NCBI RefSeq assembly: GCF_001467945.1
Contig: NZ_LNYQ01000012.1
Location: forward strand, 248,001-312,000
DNA from: Legionella parisiensis
GTDB taxonomy: Bacteria > Pseudomonadota > Gammaproteobacteria > Legionellales > Legionellaceae
Reading direction: 5' to 3'
DNA length: 64,000 nucleotides
Positions within the stretch are counted from its first letter, which is position 1; every line of letters begins with the position of its first letter. The notes below the pieces were generated by a model, which was not told the DNA's origin, did not search any database, and was given only the letters and a program-made list of their open reading frames with translations. A program made the translations under genes and the position numbers. Below, in pieces: positions 30,698-42,159 of this stretch.

Positions 30698-32056
30698 ATG
30701 CCTACAGAAACTATAGTAGCTATAGCAACCCCACCAGGTAGAGGTGGGGTTGGAATCATACGATTATCAGGTCCCCAAGCATACTCCATTGCTGTTTCTC
30801 TTAACGGCAATAAGCTTTTACAGCCCCGTGTGGCTACTTTTTGTTCTTTTTACTCTATTTCAAGTGAACCCACGCATCAAAGTGACTTGATCGATCAGGG
30901 AATAATGCTCTATTTCAAAGCGCCACATTCTTTTACTGGAGAAGATGTTATTGAGATACAAGCGCATGGTTCGCCTGTAGTCCTTGATATGCTTACTAAA
31001 GCATGTATTCTTCAAGGCGCGCGAATGGCTAGACCAGGAGAATTTTCTGAGCGTGCATTTTTAAATGATAAAATTGATTTGACACAGGCTGAAGCAATAG
31101 CTGATTTAATTCAGGCAAGTTCTCAAACTGCAGCGCGGATGGCACTTAAATCATTACAAGGTCAATTTTCAAATAAAATCAATCAATTAAATGAAAAAAT
31201 TATTTATCTACGTCTCTATGTAGAAGCAGCAATAGATTTTCCAGAAGAAGAAATTGATTTTTTGAACGACGGTAAAGTAGCTCATTTGCTACACAATATT
31301 TTAATTGAATTGGATGAGATACGTTCGCAAGCCAATCAAGGAGTGATCTTACGTGAAGGCCTATCTGTAGTAATAGCGGGAAGACCTAATGCGGGTAAAT
31401 CAACTTTGATTAACTGTCTCGCTGGGCGAGATGTTGCTATAGTTACGGAAATTGCCGGCACAACTCGTGATGTGATGCGCGAACATATTTTACTTGATGA
31501 TATTCCTCTACATATCATTGATACTGCAGGTTTACGTGATTCTGATGATTTAGTTGAAAAAGAAGGAATTAAAAGGGCTTGGCAAGAGTTAAAGAGGGCA
31601 GATTGTGTTTTGCTCGTCGTTGATGTGAATGATCTGGAACACCATCATTATTTAACAACGGAAATTAGAACAGCATTGCCACAAGATGTTCCCATTATTA
31701 CGATATTCAATAAAATTGATACCTTGGGTCGTAGCGCTGAAATAAAAGATCATGCAATCTTTCTCTCTGCAAAATCAGGTGAAGGAATTGAGGGTTTAAA
31801 ACAAATAATAAAGCAGGTAGTAGGTTATCAACCGAATGAAGGTCACTTCCTAGCCAGAAGACGCCATCTACACGCACTAGACGAAGCAAAAAATTTTCTT
31901 GCCACAGGCCAACAACAATTAACAGTGCATCGTGCCGGTGAGCTATTGGCAGAGGATTTACGCCGAGCCCATCAAAGCTTATGCGAAATAACCGGTGAAT
32001 TCAGCTCTGATGATCTGTTAGGCCGTATTTTTTCCAGCTTCTGTATTGGTAAATAA
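30698..32056 (+). CDS. mnmE: tRNA modification GTPase MnmE
   Basis: 452-residue GTPase that, with MnmG, makes 5-substituted U34 in certain tRNAs. Seen: the N-terminal folate-binding domain starting [19 protein letters not shown], the G domain inserted in the helical domain (G1 [10 protein letters not shown]3 [11 protein letters not shown]4 NKID), and the C-terminal FCIGK with its conserved cysteine. Starts on the base after the yidC stop. Confidence 0.98.
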   Translation: MPTETIVAIATPPGRGGVGIIRLSGPQAYSIAVSLNGNKLLQPRVATFCSFYSISSEPTHQSDLIDQGIMLYFKAPHSFTGEDVIEIQAHGSPVVLDMLTKACILQGARMARPGEFSERAFLNDKIDLTQAEAIADLIQASSQTAARMALKSLQGQFSNKINQLNEKIIYLRLYVEAAIDFPEEEIDFLNDGKVAHLLHNILIELDEIRSQANQGVILREGLSVVIAGRPNAGKSTLINCLAGRDVAIVTEIAGTTRDVMREHILLDDIPLHIIDTAGLRDSDDLVEKEGIKRAWQELKRADCVLLVVDVNDLEHHHYLTTEIRTALPQDVPIITIFNKIDTLGRSAEIKDHAIFLSAKSGEGIEGLKQIIKQVVGYQPNEGHFLARRRHLHALDEAKNFLATGQQQLTVHRAGELLAEDLRRAHQSLCEITGEFSSDDLLGRIFSSFCIGK

Positions 32057-32283
32057 GCACACATCAATAGTCTTCTAAATAGCCTGCAATAAATACGCTA
32101 CAAAAATGGTTGTTAATATTATTTGCACAAAAATTTAAATGTATCAAAACTGAAGGTCTTCTTTACTGATTTGAAACATAATGTCAAAAAAACAAACAAA
32201 AATATCTTGTCAAAATGAAAGGCAAATGATAACGTATGAGAATCTATAAATAAAACTATCTGTATATTTTTTGTGAGGTTGCT

Positions 32284-33894
32284 ATGGCTCAATCTAAAAG
32301 TCTGAACCCAAATCCCATTAGTAACAATAAAAAAAAATTTTTTGAGCAACTTCACGGCCGTAAAGAGATAACCCTAGAGGAAATTCAGGATGATGCAGGT
32401 AAATTAAGTTATACCTTTATATTAGAAAATCAAAAAGCACTCGAAGCTGAATTCATGCAGATGTTTGCTGTGTTGCAAAAGCAAAAAAATGAAGATGAAG
32501 AAAAGAACAAAGCTTTTTGGTTGTATTGCTACTATTGCGCCACTCTTTTAGAAGCTTTTCATAAAGCCTACGCACAGCACAATAAAGAAGCTGAATATAA
32601 AAAGTTTAAAGAAAATATCAAGAAATATTTGTTAAAGGAAAAAGATGCAAAGGCTGAAGAGGAGTTTATTAACTTACTAAAAAACAGCTATCTCAATAGT
32701 TTTGAAAACTTATACACTGCACCGGCGCACATATCGCGAATTCGTGACTATGTTGCGTATTCGAATTTATGTCGCGTGTATTGGATATTTTGCCGCTTAA
32801 CCTTAGTTTCAGGTTTTGCTCTAGCTAAGGAAACTCATTTTCTTGAAAAACTGGATGCAATATTAGGGACGCATACGGATGCTGATAAAATAATTGACAC
32901 GCTTAAAGCACCTAATGGCGTATTAAATTATTTCAGTGTAGGCTTATTTTTGGTACGTTTTTTGATCGATGCGGGTTTATTGGTACGGCATACCTGGTTC
33001 CCTACGGAAGAGGAAAAAAAAGATAAAACTACAGCCCTTGAGCGCTTTAAATTTGAACTTTATAAACGGCACTGTAATTTTGCGAATGACTTGGTATGGG
33101 CAACAGTTAATTTCTTAACTAATTTTAATCATATTACTCATATACCAGATCCTACTGCAGGAGTGATTACGGCAGTCTTTTTAGGATTCGATGTATGCAT
33201 GACTTTATATAAATGTTATTTGGCAAAACGGGAATACCTGACTAAAAAGACACAATACGAGCAGGAAATAGAGGATTACCGCAATAAAGACTTGTTTAAA
33301 CATTTAAGTCAAAAAGAGCGAGAGACGCATATAGCCATGCTTGAAGAGCAAATCCTGGAACTGAAAATTAACTGGCGCACTAAAGAAGTAACATTTTATT
33401 TTAATGCCGCAGCAGCAGCTTTATTGATGTTTGGTTTTTCAGCTTCATTGCTATTAACTGGCCCAGGAGTAGCTATTGTTTGTTTCTTTGCATGTACCAT
33501 TGCTGTAGCAATGTATCTTTCTTCTGATGCTTATACAAAGTACCAGGAAAAAGGTTATCGTTTAGAGCTCGGCCATCTTAAGGGAAAAGAGTTGGAAAAA
33601 GCACGACAGGAATATAACGCTGCATATAATGATTTTGTTTTTACGATGATTAAAAATACAGTCATACCCACCCTTTTAATTGCTACTTATGCTGTATGCT
33701 GGCCTGCAGCAATTGCTTTAACTGTATTGTATATAGGTTATGAGATTTATCATTCATACGATCAACACCAGAGTAAAAAAGAGGCGGAAAGGTTGGCTTT
33801 GGAAAGTCCTGAAGAAGACGATTTTCTAGATGTCAAATATGATGATGAAGAGAGGCTGCTTACAAAAGAGGACGACTTATGCTGCTCTTTTTAA
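32284..33894 (+). CDS. Probable effector, helical membrane protein with acidic Cys tail
   Basis: 536 residues, no named domain recognised. Seen: a charged helical N-terminus, a middle region, then two hydrophobic hairpins (about 375-415 and 457-488; for example LLMFGFSASLLLTGPGVAI and TVIPTLLIATYAVCWPA). The last 30 residues are strongly acidic (EEDDFLDVKYDDEE) and end DLCCSF. An acidic block near the C-terminus is typical of Dot/Icm signals, and a terminal CCSF could be a lipidation site. Next to mnmE, where L. pneumophila, from memory, has the effector lpg3000; orthology is unverified. GAGG precedes the ATG. Confidence 0.65.
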   Translation: MAQSKSLNPNPISNNKKKFFEQLHGRKEITLEEIQDDAGKLSYTFILENQKALEAEFMQMFAVLQKQKNEDEEKNKAFWLYCYYCATLLEAFHKAYAQHNKEAEYKKFKENIKKYLLKEKDAKAEEEFINLLKNSYLNSFENLYTAPAHISRIRDYVAYSNLCRVYWIFCRLTLVSGFALAKETHFLEKLDAILGTHTDADKIIDTLKAPNGVLNYFSVGLFLVRFLIDAGLLVRHTWFPTEEEKKDKTTALERFKFELYKRHCNFANDLVWATVNFLTNFNHITHIPDPTAGVITAVFLGFDVCMTLYKCYLAKREYLTKKTQYEQEIEDYRNKDLFKHLSQKERETHIAMLEEQILELKINWRTKEVTFYFNAAAAALLMFGFSASLLLTGPGVAIVCFFACTIAVAMYLSSDAYTKYQEKGYRLELGHLKGKELEKARQEYNAAYNDFVFTMIKNTVIPTLLIATYAVCWPAAIALTVLYIGYEIYHSYDQHQSKKEAERLALESPEEDDFLDVKYDDEERLLTKEDDLCCSF

Positions 33895-33975
33895 TTGGTA
33901 GATGTTCTCGTTGAACTATCGGCTAATAGAGCATTATGTTTTCGCATAAAGCTTGTTTTTATGTATTCTATCATC

Positions 33976-34017
33976 CCCTATCCACTGTAATCCCTACATA
34001 AGTGACAGTGGATAGGG
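33976..34017. terminator. Bidirectional terminator-like hairpin
   Basis: Perfect 13-bp inverted repeat CCCTATCCACTGT (33976-33988) / ACAGTGGATAGGG (34005-34017) with a 16-base loop, between convergent genes. T-runs are weak on both sides. Confidence 0.6.
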
Positions 34018-34057
34018 AAATTTGCCAGTAAGGCGTATTCAGTTGCTCCCGCCCTGT

Positions 34058-34915
34058 TTATAGTGATTTATTTTTTATTGCCAATGCTTTCTCGTACAAT
34101 TCATTTTTACTTCCATTGCATAGCCTGCATGCGATAGCTACCGCTTGTTTAAGCGGTAGCTCATCCAATAATACTTCTAATAATTTTTCATGGGCACCTG
34201 GTTCACGAGCAGTTGGGCGCGGAGGAATAAGCAGCACAAACTCTCCTTTTACATGCGCCGGATCTGCTAAAAGCCAGCTTTTGATTTCAAGCAAAGTTCC
34301 AGTAATAAATCGTTCGAACGTTTTGGTTAATTCTTTTGCCAGCACAATCTCGCATGTTTGACCGAAGAGTTCACTGATATCATCAAGGCATTCAAGAATA
34401 CGATGAGTCGATTCATAGAAAATTAATGTATAAGGCTCTGTACGTAAGGTGTCCAATTTGCTTTTTCTTGCCTGCTGTTTTGCGGGGAGAAACCCTAAAA
34501 ACAGAAAAGAATCACAAGGAATGCCAGCCGCGCTAAGTGCGGTAATTAATGCGCACGCCCCAGGAACAGGGATAACAGGAATATGGTATTGATGCGCTAA
34601 TTTTACTAATAAAAAACCAGGGTCGCTAATTAGTGGTGTACCCGCATCACTGACTAATGCTACAGATTTCCCCGCTAAAAGTTCTTCAATAATGTGCTTG
34701 CTTTTATCATTTTCATTATGTGCATGGAGTGATTCAAGATTATTTTTTATTCCTAAAGAAGTTAATAGCTGTACCGAGTGACGGGTATCTTCAGCTAAAA
34801 TAAAATCAACTGACTTAAGCACTTCTAATGCTCTAAACGTAATGTCCTCACGGTTTCCTATTGGAGTTGCAACGATATAGAGAGTTCCTGCGCCTGTTGC
34901 TAGTGAGTAAGTCAT
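34058..34915 (-). CDS. rsmI: 16S rRNA (cytidine-1402-2'-O)-methyltransferase RsmI
   Basis: SAM-dependent tetrapyrrole-methylase-fold enzyme, 285 residues, that methylates C1402 of 16S rRNA. Seen: the start GTLYIVATPIGNREDIT, LAEDTRHS, VALVSDAGTPLISDPG, VPGACALITALSAAGI and FYESTHRI. Divergent to lpoA, the conserved rsmI/lpoA arrangement of gammaproteobacteria. Confidence 0.97.
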   Translation of the reverse strand: MTYSLATGAGTLYIVATPIGNREDITFRALEVLKSVDFILAEDTRHSVQLLTSLGIKNNLESLHAHNENDKSKHIIEELLAGKSVALVSDAGTPLISDPGFLLVKLAHQYHIPVIPVPGACALITALSAAGIPCDSFLFLGFLPAKQQARKSKLDTLRTEPYTLIFYESTHRILECLDDISELFGQTCEIVLAKELTKTFERFITGTLLEIKSWLLADPAHVKGEFVLLIPPRPTAREPGAHEKLLEVLLDELPLKQAVAIACRLCNGSKNELYEKALAIKNKSL

Positions 34916-34957
34916 GGTTTATCCTCTTGCGATATTGCTCATTCAATTATTAAAAAC

Positions 34958-36775
34958 ATGCTACTAAAAATTCGCCTATTTTTTTTACTGACATCTACTT
35001 TTCTTCTTTGCCAATGCACTACAGCGATCAATCCTCCAGAAATGCCAGTGCCAACAGCAAAAGTAGAGAAGAAAAAAATAGCGAATCCTTATTCCAAACC
35101 TACTGGAAGTTACCTTGCACAGGCTAAAAATCAAGAAGGTATGGAAAAACAACAATCCTTGCTTCTTGCTGCAGGCCGACTGATTTCAGATGGGCAATGG
35201 CGACAAGGTGCTGCTATTTTAGCACAGACTTCTGACTTAACACCGACACTTAAGGATGAAAAGAATCTTTTATTGGCAAAAATTGATCTCATTCGTGACC
35301 GACCGCAGGTCGCATTGAATAAATTAGATGGTATTACTGAGCGTGAAGAATTATCTGTTTATCAAAAGATCCAACTTCATGAACTTTTGGCACAAGCTTA
35401 TCGTAGTACAGGTAAGCAATTGGAATCAGTTAATGAGCGTATCCAACTTGAGGCATTGTTCACTGACGAGGAAAGTCAAGCCAATAACCGACGTACGCTT
35501 TGGTTAACTTTAACACGCATACCTCAAGCAGAATTAAACTCTTTCATAGCGTCGCAAGCCACGAATCAATCGGTGTTACAGGGCTGGATAGAACTCTCAT
35601 TGATTTCACGTAAATATCGCGACAATCCAAAATCGCTGTTGGCTGCTCTAGATCATTGGCAATCACAACACAGGAATCACCCGGCAAATCATATTTTGCC
35701 TACTCCACTTGACTCTATTGCAGATAAAATACGTACTCAACCAAAACAAGTAGCTCTTTTGTTACCCCTAAGTGGTACATTGCAAGGACCAGGAACTGCG
35801 GTGCGTGATGGATTTATGGCTGCATACAAGAGCAATAACAGCGAAATATCCATGCAGGTGAAAACCTACGATACCAATAAAGGTGATGTTGCCTCTTTGT
35901 ATCAAAATGCAGTCAACGATGGCGCGGATTACATTGTAGGGCCTTTAATTAAATCGCAAGTAGCTGCAGTTGCAGCCCTGCCACATCCTGTTCCTACATT
36001 GTTACTCAACGATGCAGATACCACCATTCAGGAAAATTCCTATTTATTCGGACTTTCACCAGCAAATGAAGCAACACAGGTAGCAATCAGAGCAAAAAAT
36101 AAAGGATATAGTCGAGCCTTAATTATTGCACCAGGAAATGATTGGGGAAAAGATGTAGCCAAAGCATTTACCCAACAATGGCAAAAGAGTGGCGGGTATG
36201 TTGTTGATACTTATTTATATGGTTCTAATGATGATTTGAATAAAAAAATGAAAGATTTTCTGCAAATCACCAACAGCCAGCAGCGCGAAAAGAAATTAAG
36301 AGAGCTATTAGGGCAAAAAATTCAGCCAGTTATCAGCCGCAGGCAAGATTTCGACATGATATTTTTGTTAGCTTATCCATCAAAAGCCCGGCAAATTATG
36401 CCTTTATTAAATTACTATTATGCAAGCAATGTTCCAGTATATGCTACAGCCAGTGTTTATGGTGGCAGTGCTAATCCTTTGAAAGACAAAGATCTTGATG
36501 GAATTATTTTTTGTGATATTCCTTGGGTTTTCTCGCATCAGGTGGGGACGCGTAATTGGCCGGAACAATTTAATAGTTACAATCGATTGTATGCTTTAGG
36601 AATAGATAGTTATACTTTGGCTACTCAATTGAATCAATTGATGTTATTCCCAGCAGACCAATCGCAGAATGGAGAGGGTATTTTATATCTCAAGCCGTCA
36701 CAGCAGGTTGCGCGTGTTTTGGAGTGGGGACAATTTAGACAAGGTCTTGTACATTCATTAGGTGAGACAGTGTAA
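34958..36775 (+). CDS. lpoA: Outer-membrane lipoprotein LpoA-like (penicillin-binding protein activator)
   Basis: 605-residue lipoprotein that in E. coli activates PBP1a from the outer membrane. Seen: signal peptide with lipobox LLCQC (lipidated Cys near 19), a TPR-like N-domain (about 60-260), and a periplasmic-binding-protein-like C-domain starting PKQVALLLPLSGTLQGPGTA. The family context rsmI/lpoA/yraN/diaA is complete. Function by homology; the partner PBP is not in the window. Confidence 0.92.
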   Translation: MLLKIRLFFLLTSTFLLCQCTTAINPPEMPVPTAKVEKKKIANPYSKPTGSYLAQAKNQEGMEKQQSLLLAAGRLISDGQWRQGAAILAQTSDLTPTLKDEKNLLLAKIDLIRDRPQVALNKLDGITEREELSVYQKIQLHELLAQAYRSTGKQLESVNERIQLEALFTDEESQANNRRTLWLTLTRIPQAELNSFIASQATNQSVLQGWIELSLISRKYRDNPKSLLAALDHWQSQHRNHPANHILPTPLDSIADKIRTQPKQVALLLPLSGTLQGPGTAVRDGFMAAYKSNNSEISMQVKTYDTNKGDVASLYQNAVNDGADYIVGPLIKSQVAAVAALPHPVPTLLLNDADTTIQENSYLFGLSPANEATQVAIRAKNKGYSRALIIAPGNDWGKDVAKAFTQQWQKSGGYVVDTYLYGSNDDLNKKMKDFLQITNSQQREKKLRELLGQKIQPVISRRQDFDMIFLLAYPSKARQIMPLLNYYYASNVPVYATASVYGGSANPLKDKDLDGIIFCDIPWVFSHQVGTRNWPEQFNSYNRLYALGIDSYTLATQLNQLMLFPADQSQNGEGILYLKPSQQVARVLEWGQFRQGLVHSLGETV

Positions 36776-36778
36776 TTG

Positions 36779-37135
36779 ATGACCTATGAGAAAGGACGTA
36801 TCGCTGAAGAAAAAGCTTTAGCCTATTTAAATAATCAAGGCCTTGAGCTGATTAAGAAAAATTACAATTGCCGCCTGGGCGAAATTGATTTAATTATGCG
36901 AGATAAAGATCAGCTGGTTTTTATAGAAGTTCGTTCGCGGGTTTCTATGCAGTTTGGTGGCGGTATTGCGAGCGTTACCTATGCAAAGAGACAAAAAATA
37001 CTTAAAACAGCTGTATATTATATACTGGAACATCAAGAGTATGAGCAATTTGCCCTTCGTTTTGATGTGGTAAGTATTGATGGGAAATCAGCATCCATTA
37101 ATTGGGTTAAAGATGCATTTGGTGCAGATTATTGA
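36779..37135 (+). CDS. yraN: YraN family (UPF0102) endonuclease-like protein
   Basis: 118-residue protein with the restriction-endonuclease-like core of UPF0102: GRIAEEKALAYL, NYNCRLGEIDLIM (acidic Glu/Asp), VFIEVRSR. Biochemical role unknown in most bacteria. The ATG at 36779 is three bases after the lpoA stop; an adjacent TTG would add one residue. Confidence 0.94.
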   Translation: MTYEKGRIAEEKALAYLNNQGLELIKKNYNCRLGEIDLIMRDKDQLVFIEVRSRVSMQFGGGIASVTYAKRQKILKTAVYYILEHQEYEQFALRFDVVSIDGKSASINWVKDAFGADY

Positions 37136-37315
37136 TTGATGTAATCGGGATAAAGTGAGGCGTCGTTGCCCTTAAAGTTAAATATCCGAACATTTATCCC
37201 CCACGAACAAGTCGCGGGACCTGGAGAAGTGGTTTCTTGTATGCGGCGAAGTGTAACGCGGAAATTTTTTACCTAAACAGTAAACTACAAAAAATTAAGA
37301 AGTAGAGGTTTTAAT

Positions 37316-37918
37316 ATGATGGTACAAATGGAAGAACGAGTAAGACATTTGATTGGTGTGAATATAGAAACCAAAATAGCGCTTGCCGATTCTTTATCTG
37401 ATTTGATCGCCAAGGCCGGACAACGATTAGTGAATTGTTTGCTTGCTGATGGGAAGATATTATTATGCGGTAATGGGGGATCCAGCGCCAATTGCATGCA
37501 TTTTGCTAGCGCCATGTTGAACCAATTTGAAGTAGAAAGGCCATCTCTTCCCGTAATTAATTTAAGTACTGATGCGACCAGTTTAAGTTTTTCTGCAAAT
37601 GATAATCATTACAGTCAGGTATTTGCGCGACAAATTCAAGCCTTAGGCCAAGAGAATGATGTATTGCTACTGTTAACTACTTCGGGTAATTCAGACAGTA
37701 TGTTGCACGCACTTCATGCTGCAAATGAACGCGGAATGGATACTGTTGCTTTAAGTGGGCGTGATGGAGGTGTTCTTGCAAATCATTTGGGTCCTGAAGA
37801 TATTGAACTCCGTGTAACCTCAGACAATTCAGCACGAATAAGAGAAATGCACTTGTTCATATTACATTGCTTTTGTGATTTAATTGACCAATCGTTGTTT
37901 GGTCAGGTTATGGGGTAA
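37316..37918 (+). CDS. diaA: SIS-domain protein DiaA (phosphoheptose isomerase-like)
   Basis: 200-residue SIS-domain protein. Seen: LLCGNGGSSANCMHFASAM, the ERPSLP block, LLLTTSGNS, ALSGRDGG and the ending ARIREMHLFILHCFCDLID. This fits DiaA, which binds DnaA and helps timely initiation in E. coli, better than GmhA because of the lpoA-yraN-diaA-BON context; sequence alone does not separate the two fully. AGAGG lies seven bases before the first ATG. Confidence 0.88.
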   Translation: MMVQMEERVRHLIGVNIETKIALADSLSDLIAKAGQRLVNCLLADGKILLCGNGGSSANCMHFASAMLNQFEVERPSLPVINLSTDATSLSFSANDNHYSQVFARQIQALGQENDVLLLLTTSGNSDSMLHALHAANERGMDTVALSGRDGGVLANHLGPEDIELRVTSDNSARIREMHLFILHCFCDLIDQSLFGQVMG

Positions 37919-37921
37919 AAA

Positions 37922-38488
37922 ATGAGATTTAAATTAAAATCAATAGTTTTTCTTTTAGTAACTGCCTTATTGACAGGATGTGTTGCTGCGGTAGTAACCG
38001 GCGCCGTTGCGGGAATGGTCTATGATCGGCGAGGTATCATTACTATGGAAGCAGATGCCCGTTTGTTTCATTTAATTCATAAAGCAATCGTAACAAACCG
38101 ACAGTTGAGTGATTCACGAGTTCTTGTAACCAGCTTTAATCGAGTTGTCTTGCTTGTTGGTCAAACACCAACCGCTTCTTTACGCAATTTAGCAGAAAAA
38201 ATCGCGCGAACTACTCCGGGAGTACACCGAGTATATAATGAAATATCGGTAGGCTACCCTATACCACTTACCGAACGCTCCAAAGACAGTTGGATTACCA
38301 GCCAGGTCCGCAGCATGTTGCTGGCAAAAAAAGGACTTGAGTCTGGCTCGATTCGTATTGTGACAGAAAATAAGGTAGTTTATCTCATGGGTATCGTTAA
38401 TGCCCAGCAAGCAGCTCTTGCCGTAGATGCTGCGCGGCGCGTTAATGGTGTGAGTAAAGTAGTTAAAATTTTTCAGTATATTCACTAA
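37922..38488 (+). CDS. BON-domain lipoprotein (DolP/YraP-like), copy 1
   Basis: 188-residue envelope protein with two BON domains. Seen: lipobox LLTGC (Cys near 20), then domain 1 (about 50-115, ending VHRVYNEISV) and domain 2 (about 120-188, SWITSQVRSMLL and VYLMGIVNAQQA). DolP-type proteins protect outer-membrane integrity in E. coli. Starts three bases after diaA. A second, diverged copy follows. Confidence 0.9.
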   Translation: MRFKLKSIVFLLVTALLTGCVAAVVTGAVAGMVYDRRGIITMEADARLFHLIHKAIVTNRQLSDSRVLVTSFNRVVLLVGQTPTASLRNLAEKIARTTPGVHRVYNEISVGYPIPLTERSKDSWITSQVRSMLLAKKGLESGSIRIVTENKVVYLMGIVNAQQAALAVDAARRVNGVSKVVKIFQYIH

Positions 38489-38493
38489 ATAAT

Positions 38494-39078
38494 ATGTTAA
38501 AACAGGGATGTTTTGCTGTACTACTTGCTTCTCTTCTCTTGTGTTTATCCGGCTGTATGGGCAGCTTATGGACAGGCGCCACTATGGTTTACAATCGACA
38601 TAATGTCTATAAAAAACTGGATGATTACAGTTTATACATTAAAGTAAATAATGCGATAATGGTTGATAACACCTTTAAAAATACTGAAAGTGTTATTGAT
38701 ATTGCAATTTTCAATGGCGATATTTTAGTAGCAGGACATGTTCCTACTGCTGAAATGCAAATGGAATTAAGCCGGCGTTTAGCCAAAGTACGGGGTTATC
38801 GACGTTTATTTAATCAAGTTAAAGTGAGTGCCTCAGAGTCTAATACAGTACAAGACAGTTGGATAACAACTAAAATTCGCAGCCAAATTTTTGCTGATGA
38901 TTCTATTGATCCTAATGCGTTCAAAATAGTTACTTCAGACCGAGTTGTCTATTTGATGGGCGATGTTCGTAAAGAACAGGCAGAAAAAGTAATTAATATG
39001 GCAAGACGAACAAATGATGTAGTTCGTGTAGTAAAAATTCTTAAATATTTTACGTATCAAGATAGTTCTGTGGGGTGA
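38494..39078 (+). CDS. BON-domain lipoprotein, copy 2
   Basis: 194-residue paralogue of the preceding gene: lipobox LSGC (Cys near 21), two BON domains, with DSWITTKIRSQIF and VYLMGDVRKEQA matching the first copy. The tandem pair probably arose by duplication. Ends in a strong hairpin terminator, closing the lpoA cluster. Confidence 0.9.
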   Translation: MLKQGCFAVLLASLLLCLSGCMGSLWTGATMVYNRHNVYKKLDDYSLYIKVNNAIMVDNTFKNTESVIDIAIFNGDILVAGHVPTAEMQMELSRRLAKVRGYRRLFNQVKVSASESNTVQDSWITTKIRSQIFADDSIDPNAFKIVTSDRVVYLMGDVRKEQAEKVINMARRTNDVVRVVKILKYFTYQDSSVG

Positions 39079-39131
39079 TCCTAAAAAAAGCGTTCGATGA
39101 ATTACATACATACAATCGCTTTTTTTAGGAT
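39078..39131. terminator. Bidirectional terminator after BON pair
   Basis: Perfect 15-bp inverted repeat, ATCCTAAAAAAAGCG (39078-39092) and its complement (39117-39131). The stem itself gives a T-run on each strand, so it can stop both the BON operon and the small minus-strand gene at 39138. Confidence 0.8.
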
Positions 39132-39137
39132 GTATTT

Positions 39138-39386
39138 TTAATGGAAACTCCCCTTATCAGGCCGTTTACGCATTTTCCTCAATTTAAATTGACGTAGCAA
39201 TCCCGTAGAACCGGTTAACCCTTCTTCTTCATTACTTAAGCCATTGCTTTGATTACATGGGTGAGATCTACAGTGTTGACGATATTCTAGATGATGTTTG
39301 TTATGTTTATGAGGTAACCCATCGCTATAACGAGCGAGCATTTTTTGCTGCAGACTGGCTGCAGTATGTTGGATCTTATCAGGCAT
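39138..39386 (-). CDS. Small basic hypothetical protein, 82 aa
   Basis: Unrecognised 82-residue protein rich in His, Lys and Gln, without signal peptide. AAAGGA lies about seven bases before the ATG and a terminator lies beyond the stop, which supports a real gene. An overlapping plus-strand ORF of 90 codons (39257-39529) has no ribosome-binding site. Function unknown. Confidence 0.5.
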   Translation of the reverse strand: MPDKIQHTAASLQQKMLARYSDGLPHKHNKHHLEYRQHCRSHPCNQSNGLSNEEEGLTGSTGLLRQFKLRKMRKRPDKGSFH

Positions 39387-39577
39387 GTTTTTTTCCTTTT
39401 TGCGAGGTTAATAAACACTACTTATTACCCAAGTGTGGTGATAATAAGCTCCACACTTTAATTATAGACGGTAAAATCTATTCCAACTGGATTCAGAAGG
39501 GATTGAATGTAAATACACAAGAGGGTTAAAGTACCTACAGAGTAAAGTTGAAATAGTTCACTTAAGGAGAAAAAGGA

Positions 39578-40018
39578 ATGAATTATTTGCACACAATGGT
39601 ACGAGTTTCCAATTTGGATGAATCGCTTGATTTTTATTGCAAGAAATTGGGATTGATTGAAGTCAACCGTACAGAGAATCAAAAAGGCCGATTTACCTTG
39701 ATATTCCTCGCAGCAGCAAATGATTTAGAGCAAGCAAAACACCTCAAAACGCCATTGCTTGAACTCACTTATAACTGGGATAGAGAGGAGTATAAAGAAG
39801 GCCGTAATTTTGGCCATCTGGCGTACCGCGTAGATAATATATATGATACCTGCCAACGGTTGAAAGATTCCGGGGTTGTAATAAACAGGCCTCCACGAGA
39901 TGGACATATGGCATTTATTCGTTCTCCTGATAATATTTCCATAGAACTACTGCAAAAAGGAGAACCTTTGCCAACAAAGGAACCCTGGGCGTCAGAACCA
40001 AATGTAGGTCATTGGTAA
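39578..40018 (+). CDS. gloA: Lactoylglutathione lyase (glyoxalase I)
   Basis: VOC-fold enzyme (146 residues) that isomerises the methylglyoxal-glutathione adduct to S-lactoylglutathione. Seen: LHTMVRVSNLDESLDFY with the metal-ligand His, LLELTYNWD with the Glu ligand, FGHLAYRVDNIY with the second His, and IELLQ with the final Glu. AAGGAG precedes the ATG. Monocistronic, upstream of the atp promoter. Confidence 0.95.
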   Translation: MNYLHTMVRVSNLDESLDFYCKKLGLIEVNRTENQKGRFTLIFLAAANDLEQAKHLKTPLLELTYNWDREEYKEGRNFGHLAYRVDNIYDTCQRLKDSGVVINRPPRDGHMAFIRSPDNISIELLQKGEPLPTKEPWASEPNVGHW

Positions 40019-40048
40019 TAAAGATTCTCGCATAAATAAAATATAGCG

Positions 40049-40077
40049 TTGATTATTCATGCTGGTTGCTTTATAAT
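40049..40077 (+). promoter_or_regulatory. atp operon promoter
   Basis: TTGATT (40049-40054), a 17-base spacer, then TATAAT (40072-40077), 26 bases before the atpI GTG. Strong sigma-70 match for the ATP synthase operon. Confidence 0.75.
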
Positions 40078-40103
40078 TCGCGCGGTGAAACTTAGGTGAA
40101 TAT

Positions 40104-41325
<1,222 letters not shown>

Positions 41326-41334
41326 CCGATTTAA

Positions 41335-41637
<303 letters not shown>

Positions 41638-41687
41638 TAACACATGATCAGGGCGCAAGGCGCCCTAATTGTTCCAGGAGATAAACG

Positions 41688-42158
41688 GTGGAAATTAATT
41701 TAACATTAGTCGTACAAATGCTCGTTTTTGCAGCTTTTGTTCTGTTTACCATGAAGTTAGTATGGCCTCCACTAGCAAAAGCTATGGAAGAAAGACAAGA
41801 CAAAATTGCTGATGGCTTGGCTGCTGCTGAACGTGGTCGTAAAGAATTAGAGTTGGCGCAACATCGCGTGAAAGATGAGTTAAAACAAGCCAAAGTTCAA
41901 TCAGCTGATATCATCGAAAAAGCAAATAAGCGTGCTGCGCAAATTATTGAAGAAGCAAAAGAAACAGCAAAGCATGAAGCGCAAATACAAGTAAAACTGG
42001 CACAAGAGCAATTAATGCAACAAATCAATCATGCAAAAGATGAGTTGCGTAAACAAGTCGCAAACTTAGCAATAACAGGTGCTGAGAAAATTTTGATGCG
42101 CGAAGTAGATGCTAAGGCAAATACTGCATTATTAGATAACTTGATAGAAGAGATTTAA
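41688..42158 (+). CDS. atpF: ATP synthase F0 subunit b
   Basis: 156-residue peripheral stalk subunit: one N-terminal membrane span ([20 protein letters not shown]) followed by a long charged coiled coil. GTG start with AGGAG seven bases upstream. Confidence 0.97.
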   Translation: MEINLTLVVQMLVFAAFVLFTMKLVWPPLAKAMEERQDKIADGLAAAERGRKELELAQHRVKDELKQAKVQSADIIEKANKRAAQIIEEAKETAKHEAQIQVKLAQEQLMQQINHAKDELRKQVANLAITGAEKILMREVDAKANTALLDNLIEEI

Positions 42159-42159
42159 A

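Noticed and set aside
37136..37315. Possible RNA or repeat between yraN and diaA
   Set aside because: No stable inverted repeat, promoter or conserved RNA pattern was recognised.
39257..39529. 90-codon plus-strand ORF overlapping the small minus-strand gene
   Set aside because: No ribosome-binding site at its ATG, while the opposite ORF has AAAGGA at good spacing and a terminator after its stop.
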